Notes under the pieces: model-generated
Told to the model about the DNA's origin: nothing
The model's input: the letters and a program-made list of their open reading frames with translations, nothing else
The model's database searches: none
In this document: positions 17,015-22,358 of the stretch, piece by piece
Layout: the number at the start of each line of letters is the position of its first letter
Position numbering within the stretch: position 1 is the first letter of the stretch
Source of the DNA: a virus
Direction: 5' to 3' (one strand)
Virus record (IMG/VR): IMGVR_UViG_3300005528_000219
Coordinates: 1 to 22,358 of that record
DNA length: 22,358 bases
Program-made: the position numbers and the translations under genes

Positions 17015-17911
17015 ATGAAAGTCTCTGCTGTTGAATTTGATGCTAAATCGGGTAACTATTTCGCTATGGTCGGTTCCAAGAAAATCAAGTCTTACTCGAA
17101 AGCATACGTCGAGCGTCGTGTAAAAGCGATGGTTGGCGACATTGAGACTGCAGTCGCTGTTGCCACTGAAAAGCAGAATCGCTACGGCATTAATGAGCGA
17201 TTCGGGTTTGTTGAGAAACTGGTCACGATGGTTGCGACTGGTGTTCAACCCTCTGCTGTCATTACTGGTGAAGGTGGTCTGGGTAAGACCTACACTGTGA
17301 CCAAGACTTTGGAAGCCCATGGCTACAAAGACATCTCTGATCTGGCTGACTTTCAAGTTGGTTCGATTATCAATACTCGGAAATGCTTTACGATGGTAAA
17401 GGGTTTCTCGACTGCCAAGGGTCTGTATCGGACTCTCTTCGAAAACAACAAGTCCATTATCGTGTTCGATGACTGTGACGCTGTTCTGAAAGATCCCGTC
17501 GCACTGAATCTTCTGAAGGGTGCACTCGACTCTTACGGTAAACGCATCATCTCCTGGAATGCCGATATGCGTGACGAAGACCTCCCTCGCTCCTTTAACT
17601 TCGAAGGTCGTGTGATCTTTATCTCGAACATGGATCAAGATCGTATCGATCAAGCCATTCGTAGTCGTTCGATGATGATTGATCTGTCGATGACTCTCGA
17701 CCAGAAGATCGATCGCATGGAGTTTATTGCAAAGAGTGATGAATTCCTGCCTGAGTATGATGACATCTCTAAGAGTGATGCCCTCTCTCTGATTCGTGAA
17801 CTGAAGACCGAATGCAAAGAGATATCTCTCCGTACTCTGATCTCTGTTACGAAGATTCGTGCCAGTAACAAAGACTGGAAAGACCTTGCTACCTACATGT
17901 TGACTGCCTAA
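17015..17911 (+). CDS. AAA+ family ATPase
   Basis: A 298-residue P-loop ATPase. Walker A is G85-E-G-G-L-G-K91-T92, Walker B 'SIIVFDDCD' ends at D152-D153, sensor 1 is S204-N205 in 'VIFISNMD', and 'RSRS' near residues 218-221 may be the arginine finger. The N-terminal 60 residues ('NYFAMVGSKKIKSYSKAYVERR') look like a small beta/alpha adaptor. Resembles single-domain AAA+ proteins of T4-like marine phages with unknown role (DNA remodelling or chaperone). Preceded by a promoter and an AAGGAA SD. G+C at silent positions is clearly higher than in the neighbours (CTG, GGT, GAC, ATC codons), unlike the AT-ending codons around it, so strong expression or separate origin is possible. Confidence 0.85.
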   Translation: MKVSAVEFDAKSGNYFAMVGSKKIKSYSKAYVERRVKAMVGDIETAVAVATEKQNRYGINERFGFVEKLVTMVATGVQPSAVITGEGGLGKTYTVTKTLEAHGYKDISDLADFQVGSIINTRKCFTMVKGFSTAKGLYRTLFENNKSIIVFDDCDAVLKDPVALNLLKGALDSYGKRIISWNADMRDEDLPRSFNFEGRVIFISNMDQDRIDQAIRSRSMMIDLSMTLDQKIDRMEFIAKSDEFLPEYDDISKSDALSLIRELKTECKEISLRTLISVTKIRASNKDWKDLATYMLTA

Positions 17912-17922
17912 GGAGATTGATT

Positions 17923-18132
17923 ATGATGCGAGTAATTGTGAATGGTGTGTCCTTCTATACTACAGAGAGTAGAGTAAAGAGTGGTGTGGGCTCTGATACT
18001 ACAGTCAATTCAGCGATTCGTGCTGTGTATGGTCTACTGAAGAAGAAGGAACAAGGGATTGCAAGTCGAGTGGCAGTATATAATCACAAGATGCAACAGC
18101 AATATTTCGATGTGCAAATTGATAGACTGTAA
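17923..18132 (+). CDS. Hypothetical protein, 69 aa
   Basis: ATG 17923 (MMRVIVNGVSFYTTESRVK) was chosen because AGGAG lies 7 nt upstream; ATG 17926 is also possible. A beta-hairpin start is followed by a helix 'NSAIRAVYGLLKKKEQ'. Basic and soluble. Likely co-transcribed with the ATPase. Confidence 0.72.
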   Translation: MMRVIVNGVSFYTTESRVKSGVGSDTTVNSAIRAVYGLLKKKEQGIASRVAVYNHKMQQQYFDVQIDRL

Positions 18133-18143
18133 GGAGTGTTATA

Positions 18144-18383
18144 ATGGGTTATTTTAGTAATTTGTCTGTGGATATTATAGAGGCATATGAGGATGGTATG
18201 GACATTACATTAATTGCTACAAAAATGGGTGTATCACCAGAAGAAGTACGTGATATAATAGAAGCATACGAGGACGGTAATTACGATGCTGATCCTGGTG
18301 AGATGGATGGGGATTTTGATTCTGCCATGGCATCTGCTGGTTTCGGTACAGACGAAGATTATGGTTATTATGGTGATGAGTAA
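18144..18383 (+). CDS. Small acidic protein with helix-turn-helix-like repeat, 79 aa
   Basis: 'IIEAYEDG' occurs twice (about residues 11-18 and 38-45), separated by 'MDITLIATKMGVSPEEVRD', which resembles the helix-turn-helix of short sigma-like or transposase-like proteins. The tail is very acidic and Gly/Tyr-rich. A strong AAGGAG SD precedes ATG 18144. A DNA mimic or a transcription modulator is conceivable. Confidence 0.72.
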   Translation: MGYFSNLSVDIIEAYEDGMDITLIATKMGVSPEEVRDIIEAYEDGNYDADPGEMDGDFDSAMASAGFGTDEDYGYYGDE

Positions 18384-18478
18384 TCTGTAGAGGGATAGGG
18401 GCATTATCTGTATTTCAAGGGACTCCTACCTCATCTCCTAAGCCGACTTTAACCCCACCACACATTTATATCAAAGTC

Positions 18479-18649
18479 ATGATTCAATTTCTAATCTCTG
18501 CGGGACTCCTGTTCTTAGGATTTTTCTTTCTTTTTACAGGATCCTATTGGTGGGCACTTCTTGCATTTGCTTGTTCGATATCCATTACAATTACAATTCT
18601 TTGTATTCTTGCAGTAATAATGTTTTCGTTGTCTTTAATTGTATTTTGA
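18479..18649 (+). CDS. Predicted 56-aa membrane protein with two TM segments
   Basis: ATG 18479 to TGA 18647-18649. Two hydrophobic helices (about residues 3-20 and 25-56) are separated by 'TGSYWW'. It has few charges and a weak SD. Holin-like or exclusion peptide roles are possible, unproven. The last codons contain the -35 of the next promoter. The stretch 18384-18478 upstream shows no gene. Confidence 0.6.
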   Translation: MIQFLISAGLLFLGFFFLFTGSYWWALLAFACSISITITILCILAVIMFSLSLIVF

Positions 18650-18657
18650 TGTATAAT
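18629..18657 (+). promoter_or_regulatory. sigma70-like promoter of the HNH gene
   Basis: TTGTCT (18629-18634), 17 nt, perfect TATAAT (18652-18657), followed by CTCTATAG. Same TTGTC -35 and CTCT start as other promoters here. It overlaps the end of the membrane-protein ORF. Confidence 0.75.
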
Positions 18658-18685
18658 CTCTATAGGGTTGCATGATATGAAATCC

Positions 18686-18701
18686 ATTTTTTGCAAAAAA
18701 T
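18686..18701. promoter_or_regulatory. 16-bp perfect palindrome in the HNH leader
   Basis: ATTTTTTGCAAAAAAT is a complete palindrome, 28 nt after the -10 box and 45 nt before the HNH start. It may be an operator or an RNA hairpin; the A/T runs make chance more likely than for a mixed sequence. Confidence 0.4.
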
Positions 18702-18746
18702 TCCCGAGAAAAATTTTTGATGTCTAACCTTTGTTATGGAGTTTTT

Positions 18747-19157
18747 ATGAAAAAAGCGATGTTGCATGGTAGAGTTCTTAAAGACTATTATGTGGATAAT
18801 GATGGCTATATTTGGAAACTAAAGGATAATTATTATCGTAGTGTTTCTACATGTATCGGTGGCGGAAACAGATACCCTAGAGTAAGTCTATATGAAGCAT
18901 ATAGTGATGGTGCGATAAAAACATCTACATATGCACATAAGATTGTGTGTGAGACTTTTCATTCATTTCCGATTCCCGAAGGAGTCACAAAGAAAGAATG
19001 GGATAATACGCCAGAGTCGGTTAAGATTAGACTTAATGAATTATATCAAGTCAATCATATAGATCATGATCCAGAGAATTATCATCCATCTAATTTAGAA
19101 TGGGTAACCGTAAAACAGAATCAAAGAAAATATCAGGAACATAGTCGGAGAAAATAA
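18747..19157 (+). CDS. HNH homing endonuclease
   Basis: A 136-residue free-standing HNH nuclease. The motif runs from 'AHKIVCETFH' (residues 70-79) to 'VNHIDHDPENYHPSNLEWVT' (about 103-122), with His and Asn residues for a single metal. An N-terminal 'DGYIWKLKDNYYRSV' strand pair resembles NUMOD4-type modules. ATG 18747 (ATGGAG SD) was chosen over a TTG at 18717. Own promoter upstream. Such genes are mobile and often cut near conserved phage genes; no intron is seen here. Confidence 0.85.
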   Translation: MKKAMLHGRVLKDYYVDNDGYIWKLKDNYYRSVSTCIGGGNRYPRVSLYEAYSDGAIKTSTYAHKIVCETFHSFPIPEGVTKKEWDNTPESVKIRLNELYQVNHIDHDPENYHPSNLEWVTVKQNQRKYQEHSRRK

Positions 19158-19253
19158 ATGAAGCACATCGAAACTTTTTTGGTATTTTGTGTAATTCAAC
19201 CAGCGTTATTGCTATTTGCTATCTTTGTTTTTATTAGTGGATTTTGGAGTTAA
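19158..19253 (+). CDS. Possible 31-aa membrane peptide
   Basis: ATG 19158 directly after the HNH stop gives MKHIETFLVF with a single hydrophobic helix and ends FWS at TAA 19251-19253. One base separates it from the next gene. Short, but fits the pattern of tiny membrane genes in this genome. Confidence 0.45.
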   Translation: MKHIETFLVFCVIQPALLLFAIFVFISGFWS

Positions 19254-19254
19254 T

Positions 19255-19461
19255 ATGAAAGAACAATATTTTAATTTTTTGGATGCCCTAAGAGACAGTG
19301 GACAGACTAATATGTTTGGTGCTGGTCCATGGCTACAGCGAGCATTTGGACTGGAACGACACGAAGCAAAAGACATTGTATTAGAATGGATGAATACCTA
19401 TGGCGAACGTAAAGCAAGGAAACTCGACAAGACCACCACAGTGGTGGAAACATCTACGTGA
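19255..19461 (+). CDS. Conserved small phage protein, 68 aa
   Basis: Start ATG 19255 with a GGAG SD. The 'YFNFLDALRDSGQTNMFGAGPWLQ' and 'FGLERHEAKDIVLEWM' segments are typical of a family I recall in many tailed phages (function unknown). It overlaps the next gene by 62 nt. Confidence 0.8.
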   Translation: MKEQYFNFLDALRDSGQTNMFGAGPWLQRAFGLERHEAKDIVLEWMNTYGERKARKLDKTTTVVETST

Positions 19462-19534
19462 ATGGAAGCGAGTCTTCTGGAAGAAAGAACGTAAGGCACA
19501 GAAGAAAGATATCAAACAACGGAGTGAAGAATGA
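19400..19534 (+). CDS. Basic 44-aa phage protein (WWKHLREWKRVFWKKE type)
   Basis: ATG 19400 to TGA 19532-19534. The 'PQWWKHLREWKRVFWKKERK' helix, highly Lys/Arg/Trp-rich, resembles small proteins of betaproteobacterial phages. It overlaps the upstream gene deeply and the lipoprotein start by ATGA. Confidence 0.6.
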   Translation: MANVKQGNSTRPPQWWKHLREWKRVFWKKERKAQKKDIKQRSEE

Positions 19535-19719
19535 GGATTGTGCTACTTTGTTTATTGTTGACAGGGTGTTCACACTACAAACATAGTGTGCAAATGAAAG
19601 ATTTGTATATCGATAACTCTGTAAATAATTTTTCAGGAAATCCTTGTACTCTCTGGCTTAACGATCGTTGTATAATTGTAAAGCCAACTCCAAGAGATCC
19701 AGAAAGGACATCGAAATGA
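19531..19719 (+). CDS. Small lipoprotein, 62 aa
   Basis: Signal MRIVLLCLLLTGC has a lipobox LLTGC with Cys13, so a mature chain of 50 residues is expected. Cys39 and Cys47 may form a disulfide. Size and type would suit an outer-membrane spanin (Rz1), but it has only two or three Pro and lies 3.7 kb from the coiled-coil protein at 15509. ATGA overlap at the start and 4-nt overlap at the end. Confidence 0.72.
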   Translation: MRIVLLCLLLTGCSHYKHSVQMKDLYIDNSVNNFSGNPCTLWLNDRCIIVKPTPRDPERTSK

Positions 19720-19910
19720 AAGGTCTTGAACTTGATTGGGAAACGGCAGATCGTATTACTTTACTCTGCCTAAAAGATCAACTAAATTATCTAACAGAAG
19801 AATTACGTACACATCGTGAAGATGGGCATTGGATGCATCCAGAAGATGTAATGAAGTCAGAAGAATATATTCCTGCATTAAAACTCTTAATTGCTTACTA
19901 CGGAGGATAA
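19716..19910 (+). CDS. Conserved small phage protein, 64 aa
   Basis: ATG 19716 with AAAGGA upstream. 'LELDWETADRITLLCLKDQLNYL' then 'HWMHPEDVMKSEEYIPALKLLIAYYGG' matches a phage family I recall (function unknown), helical with a conserved C-terminal YYGG. Confidence 0.8.
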   Translation: MKGLELDWETADRITLLCLKDQLNYLTEELRTHREDGHWMHPEDVMKSEEYIPALKLLIAYYGG

Positions 19911-20087
19911 ATGAGACCGATAGTAGTTCGTTGTCGTAACAAGATTGTAATTCATATTGATCGTTATTATAGACCACTTGCGATCTATCGTGATTCGACT
20001 TGTTTCTCTGATCCAGATCCACGTTTTGAGTATATTAGTGAGGAACAATGGAAAACATTACAACGAACTCTTTGGAGTGAAGAATAG
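19911..20087 (+). CDS. Hypothetical protein, 58 aa
   Basis: Begins MRPIVVRCRNKIVIHIDRYY directly after the previous stop; GGAGG lies 5-9 nt upstream. Beta-rich, with Arg/Tyr clusters and a final helix 'EEQWKTLQRTLWSEE'. No family recognised. Confidence 0.65.
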   Translation: MRPIVVRCRNKIVIHIDRYYRPLAIYRDSTCFSDPDPRFEYISEEQWKTLQRTLWSEE

Positions 20088-20096
20088 GAGATAATT

Positions 20097-20270
20097 ATGT
20101 GGCGTTATGTATTTAATAATCTACAAGTAAAAGTGGCAATGACAGTAGATGCCGAAGATGATGAGATAGCATGGGCAGAGTTAAAGAAACTTTGGAATAA
20201 AGCAGCAGAACTAAAGATTGATTTACCACCAATTGACACGTTTGCAATCGTGCACAAAACAATATTATGA
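20097..20270 (+). CDS. Hypothetical protein, 57 aa
   Basis: Begins MWRYVFNNLQVKVAMTVDAED, with an AGGAG SD. A beta hairpin, an acidic helix ('DDEIAWAELKKLWNKA') and a hydrophobic end. Its stop overlaps the next start. Confidence 0.68.
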   Translation: MWRYVFNNLQVKVAMTVDAEDDEIAWAELKKLWNKAAELKIDLPPIDTFAIVHKTIL

Positions 20271-20470
20271 AGCCTAAGATTTTAGAGATATTCGAGAAGC
20301 ATAACATATCTGTTGAATATGAACAGGCAGAATCTATTATAAACGATATTATTGAAGAATGCATATTTACATTCTTAATGAACTATCAAGGCAAACTAAA
20401 TCCGATTGAGTTAAAACAACTATTGGATGAACAATTTGGTATTAATCTATTTTATTATAAAGATGAGTGA
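20267..20470 (+). CDS. Hypothetical protein, 67 aa
   Basis: Begins MKPKILEIFEKHNISVEYEQ. Mostly helical ('ESIINDIIEECIFTFLM'), slightly acidic. Overlaps 4 nt with the gene before and 8 nt with the one after. Confidence 0.68.
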   Translation: MKPKILEIFEKHNISVEYEQAESIINDIIEECIFTFLMNYQGKLNPIELKQLLDEQFGINLFYYKDE

Positions 20471-20684
20471 TATGAATAATATGCAACTTGAGGAATTATC
20501 TTACGAGATCGATGATCTTTTACTTGGATTGTCAAATAAGTATCATTGCTCTGGATTATCTCTCTGTTCAATCCTAATCGCTCGTATGATGAGACTCTCT
20601 ATGGAGACTGGTTCTCTTGATGATCTTAAATCAATTATGGCACTTGCCACGCAACACAAAGAAGAAAAGAAAGTTTTACAATGA
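20463..20684 (+). CDS. Hypothetical helical protein, 73 aa
   Basis: ATG 20463 (MSDMNNMQLEELSYEIDD) is chosen; 20472 is an alternative. 'LSLCSILIARMMRLSMETG' is an amphipathic helix. The organisation (helix, loop with HCS, helix) resembles small conserved phage proteins. Overlaps the phosphoesterase start by ATGA. Confidence 0.68.
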   Translation: MSDMNNMQLEELSYEIDDLLLGLSNKYHCSGLSLCSILIARMMRLSMETGSLDDLKSIMALATQHKEEKKVLQ

Positions 20685-21592
20685 AAATAGCAGTATGTTC
20701 AGATATTCATCTTGAGTTTGGTCCAATCACTCTCGAAAATAATGAGGGTGTGGAAGTGCTCATTCTCTCAGGCGATATTTGTGTTGCTAGGGATCTACTT
20801 GATCACGATGATCCGATGCCATCTGAAAAGTCTAAAAAGGTGCACGAGTTCTTTTATAACTGTGCAAATAAGTTTCCTTTTGTAATCTATGTGGCAGGTA
20901 ATCATGAGCACTATCATGGTGACTTTGCGCACACGCTAAAGGATCTCAAACGTAAACTCAAGTATCTGCCCAATCTACAGGTTCTTGATAAAGAGTCGTG
21001 GATGCTACATGAAGAAGTAGTATTCGTCGGTGGTACACTATGGACTGATATGAATAAAGAAGATGCTTTAACTCTTTATCAAATTAAAGGTTACATGAAT
21101 GACTTTCGCTGTATTAAAAACAGCAATCGTATGGTCACTTACAAATCACCAAAATATAAAACCGATGAGGAAGGTAAGTTGGTTTATGAGAACGATAAAC
21201 TTATTGAGATTGGTATGAATGTCTCCGAACGTGTCTCTACATTCTGTCCTGAAGACACAGTAGAAGATCATAAGAAGATGCTTGATGTAATTGACAAAGT
21301 CTACAATGAAACTCCTCCATGGATAAAGATTGTTGTGGTTGGTCATCACGCACCAAGCAAACTTTCTACACATCCTCGCTACGCAGATGAGGTAATTACC
21401 AATGGTGCGTACTCTTCTGATCTATCTAACTTTATGCTTGATCGTCCAGGAATTAAACTTTGGACACATGGGCATACTCATGAAGAGTTTGACTACATGA
21501 TTGGTGATTGTCGTGTTGTTTGTAATCCTCGTGGTTATGACGGATATGAAGCACGTGCTGATAATTTTAAACTAAAGGTAGTAGAAGTATGA
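20681..21592 (+). CDS. Calcineurin-like metallophosphoesterase
   Basis: A 303-residue phosphoesterase with all five metal motifs: D8-x-H10 ('CSDIHLEF'), G-D32 ('LSGDICVA'), G-N74-H75-E ('VAGNHEHY'), G-H-H ('VVVGHHAPSK') and G-H-T-H ('WTHGHTHEEF'). These bind two metal ions and cleave phosphomono- or diesters. No signal peptide, so it is cytoplasmic. The substrate may be a nucleotide, RNA end or phosphoprotein. Similar enzymes are common in phages, where some heal RNA ends. Coupled to neighbours by 4-nt overlaps. Confidence 0.9.
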   Translation: MKIAVCSDIHLEFGPITLENNEGVEVLILSGDICVARDLLDHDDPMPSEKSKKVHEFFYNCANKFPFVIYVAGNHEHYHGDFAHTLKDLKRKLKYLPNLQVLDKESWMLHEEVVFVGGTLWTDMNKEDALTLYQIKGYMNDFRCIKNSNRMVTYKSPKYKTDEEGKLVYENDKLIEIGMNVSERVSTFCPEDTVEDHKKMLDVIDKVYNETPPWIKIVVVGHHAPSKLSTHPRYADEVITNGAYSSDLSNFMLDRPGIKLWTHGHTHEEFDYMIGDCRVVCNPRGYDGYEARADNFKLKVVEV

Positions 21593-21924
21593 GTGATTAT
21601 TATCCAGATAAGTGGGTTGTTATCAAGATTAGTATGCCAAACTCTACATCAATTCATAAAATTTTTGCTTGTTGGTATGGTGGTTGGGCTGGTGCAGATT
21701 CTTGGAAACTAAACAGTGGGATTACCAAAGCAACTCTCAGGGGGTGTGTTTATTCTTTTGAGGGTAGTTCTGGTTCTGTTTATGATTGTCATAAAGATTA
21801 TTATGGGACAAACATGTATGGGCATGGTGTACTAAACAATCTGATTGATAAAATTACAAAAGCAGGTGGTAAGTGTGATATTCTTCCATCTGATACAAAC
21901 TGGTTGGAGATAAATTATGAATAA
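21589..21924 (+). CDS. Conserved phage hypothetical protein, 111 aa
   Basis: Begins MSDYYPDKWVVIKISMPNS. 'KIFACWYGGWAGADSWKLNSGI' and 'FEGSSGSVYDCHKDYYGT' recur in a phage family I recall as uncharacterised. Beta-rich, Trp/Tyr/Gly-rich, soluble. Overlaps both neighbours (4 and 8 nt). Confidence 0.8.
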   Translation: MSDYYPDKWVVIKISMPNSTSIHKIFACWYGGWAGADSWKLNSGITKATLRGCVYSFEGSSGSVYDCHKDYYGTNMYGHGVLNNLIDKITKAGGKCDILPSDTNWLEINYE

Positions 21925-22105
21925 TTGGACAATTAAATTGGAAGAAGATCCAAAAACTGGAGATTTAATCATGCCACTACCACCTGATCTTCTAAATCAG
22001 GTGGGATGGGATTTTGGTGATACATTAATTTGGGAGGATATGCAAAATGGAAGTTGGTCACTTAGAAAGAAAGACGATGGAACACCTACAGATTCCTCTG
22101 AGTGA
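21917..22105 (+). CDS. AbrB/MazE-like small protein, 62 aa
   Basis: 'KTGDLIMPLPPDLLNQVGWDFGDTL' with 'SWSLRKK' is the swapped-hairpin (SpoVT-AbrB/MazE) pattern: a strand, 'P..LL...GW..GDTL', then a strand. Proteins of this kind bind DNA as dimers or act as antitoxins; no toxin gene is beside it. Starts 8 nt inside the previous gene. Confidence 0.75.
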   Translation: MNNWTIKLEEDPKTGDLIMPLPPDLLNQVGWDFGDTLIWEDMQNGSWSLRKKDDGTPTDSSE

Positions 22106-22220
22106 TACTGAAGAAGCTGTTTTACATTTGTTAAAGCGAGTAAAACAATTAGAATCAGAAAATCAATCACTAAAAGAAGAAAATAAACAATTAAGATGGT
22201 CTTTGACGGAGCATGATTAA
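22047..22220 (+). CDS. Small coiled-coil protein, 57 aa (or 47 aa)
   Basis: Two starts are possible: ATG 22047, which has GGGAGG 9 nt upstream but overlaps the AbrB-like gene by 59 nt, or ATG 22077. The C-terminal part is a leucine/Glu/Lys coil ('LKRVKQLESENQSLKEENKQL'), a good leucine-zipper-like dimerisation helix. No DNA-binding region is obvious. Confidence 0.6.
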   Translation: MEVGHLERKTMEHLQIPLSDTEEAVLHLLKRVKQLESENQSLKEENKQLRWSLTEHD

Positions 22221-22222
22221 AT

Positions 22223-22358
22223 ATGACACTACCAAATGAAAGAAGAGTTGCTGTTTTACGCACAGAGGACTTTTTAAAAGATCTATTAAATCCTCAAAAA
22301 ACGCCAAGAGTGCCAAAAGAAATTCGTCAACGTGCGTCTGCATGTTTGAGACATTATC
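22223..22358 (+). CDS. BPSL0761-like protein, start only (cut by window edge)
   Basis: ATG 22223 opens a frame that runs off the window end. 'MTLPNERRVAVLRTEDFLKD' followed by 'NPQKTPRVPKEIRQRA' matches the BPSL0761 family, common in Burkholderiales genomes and their phages, function unknown. It supports a betaproteobacterial link. At least 45 residues are present. Confidence 0.7.
   Translation, partial: MTLPNERRVAVLRTEDFLKDLLNPQKTPRVPKEIRQRASACLRHY

Noticed and set aside
16988-17653. Reverse-strand open frame of 221 codons opposite the ATPase
   Set aside because: The + strand has a full Walker A/B ATPase with promoter and SD; the reverse frame is a by-product of its codon use.
18384-18478. 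Possible terminator or gene in the short gap
   Set aside because: GGGACTCCT recurs nearby but makes no stable stem with a T-run, and no frame with SD is present.

Overview
This window reads as one segment of a tailed-phage genome, most likely a large T4-like myovirus of an aquatic proteobacterium. The signs are AT-rich DNA, all genes on the + strand, dense ATGA-type overlaps, T4-type late-promoter motifs (nATAAATA or nATAAGTA), a glycine-rich adhesin, several Fe(II)/2-oxoglutarate oxygenases, and an array of 29 tRNA genes that all encode their own CCA. Several small proteins at the right end (BPSL0761-like, CNxxCxQGRDCP-type, WWKHLREWKRVFWKKE-type) recall phages and prophages of Betaproteobacteria. 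That host hint is memory-based and weak.

Layout. 1-3585: the tail of a phage paralog family member, an exported protein (DUF4384-like) with an LPP20-like lipoprotein, dCMP deaminase, then a coupled cassette of AhpC peroxiredoxin, an SGNH hydrolase and AhpD. 3586-3931: a regulatory region with sigma70-like promoters, a 40-codon leader ORF whose peptide contains all 20 amino acids, an antiterminator/terminator hairpin pair, and an rrn-type boxA. 3932-10705: 29 tRNA genes covering all 20 amino acids. Between them lie further promoters, structured spacers, and protein genes: a beta-hydroxylase-type oxygenase, three small proteins, a DUF458/RNase H-like protein, a GT32 glycosyltransferase, a cupin and a second oxygenase. 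10728-13713: probable late or virion-related genes, including a second copy of the family seen at position 1 and a glycine-rich adhesin whose N-terminal domain is duplicated as the next gene. 13730-16708: a train of tiny overlapping genes (membrane peptides, coiled coils, Cys-rich zinc-binding proteins). 16730-18700: three promoter-led units (a small ORF, an AAA+ ATPase with distinct codon use, an HNH endonuclease). 19158-22358: another train of tiny genes plus a metallophosphoesterase.

How it may work together: the most interesting proposal is that the tRNA array is controlled like a bacterial amino-acid operon and transcribed like an rRNA operon. A near-consensus promoter starts a short leader ORF. 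The end of that ORF forms the 5' arm of a hairpin that excludes an intrinsic terminator, so ribosome progress could decide read-through. A boxA right after the terminator would then protect the long untranslated RNA from Rho. This is inferred from sequence only. The AhpC-AhpD pair looks like a complete AhpD-dependent peroxide-reduction system carried by a phage.
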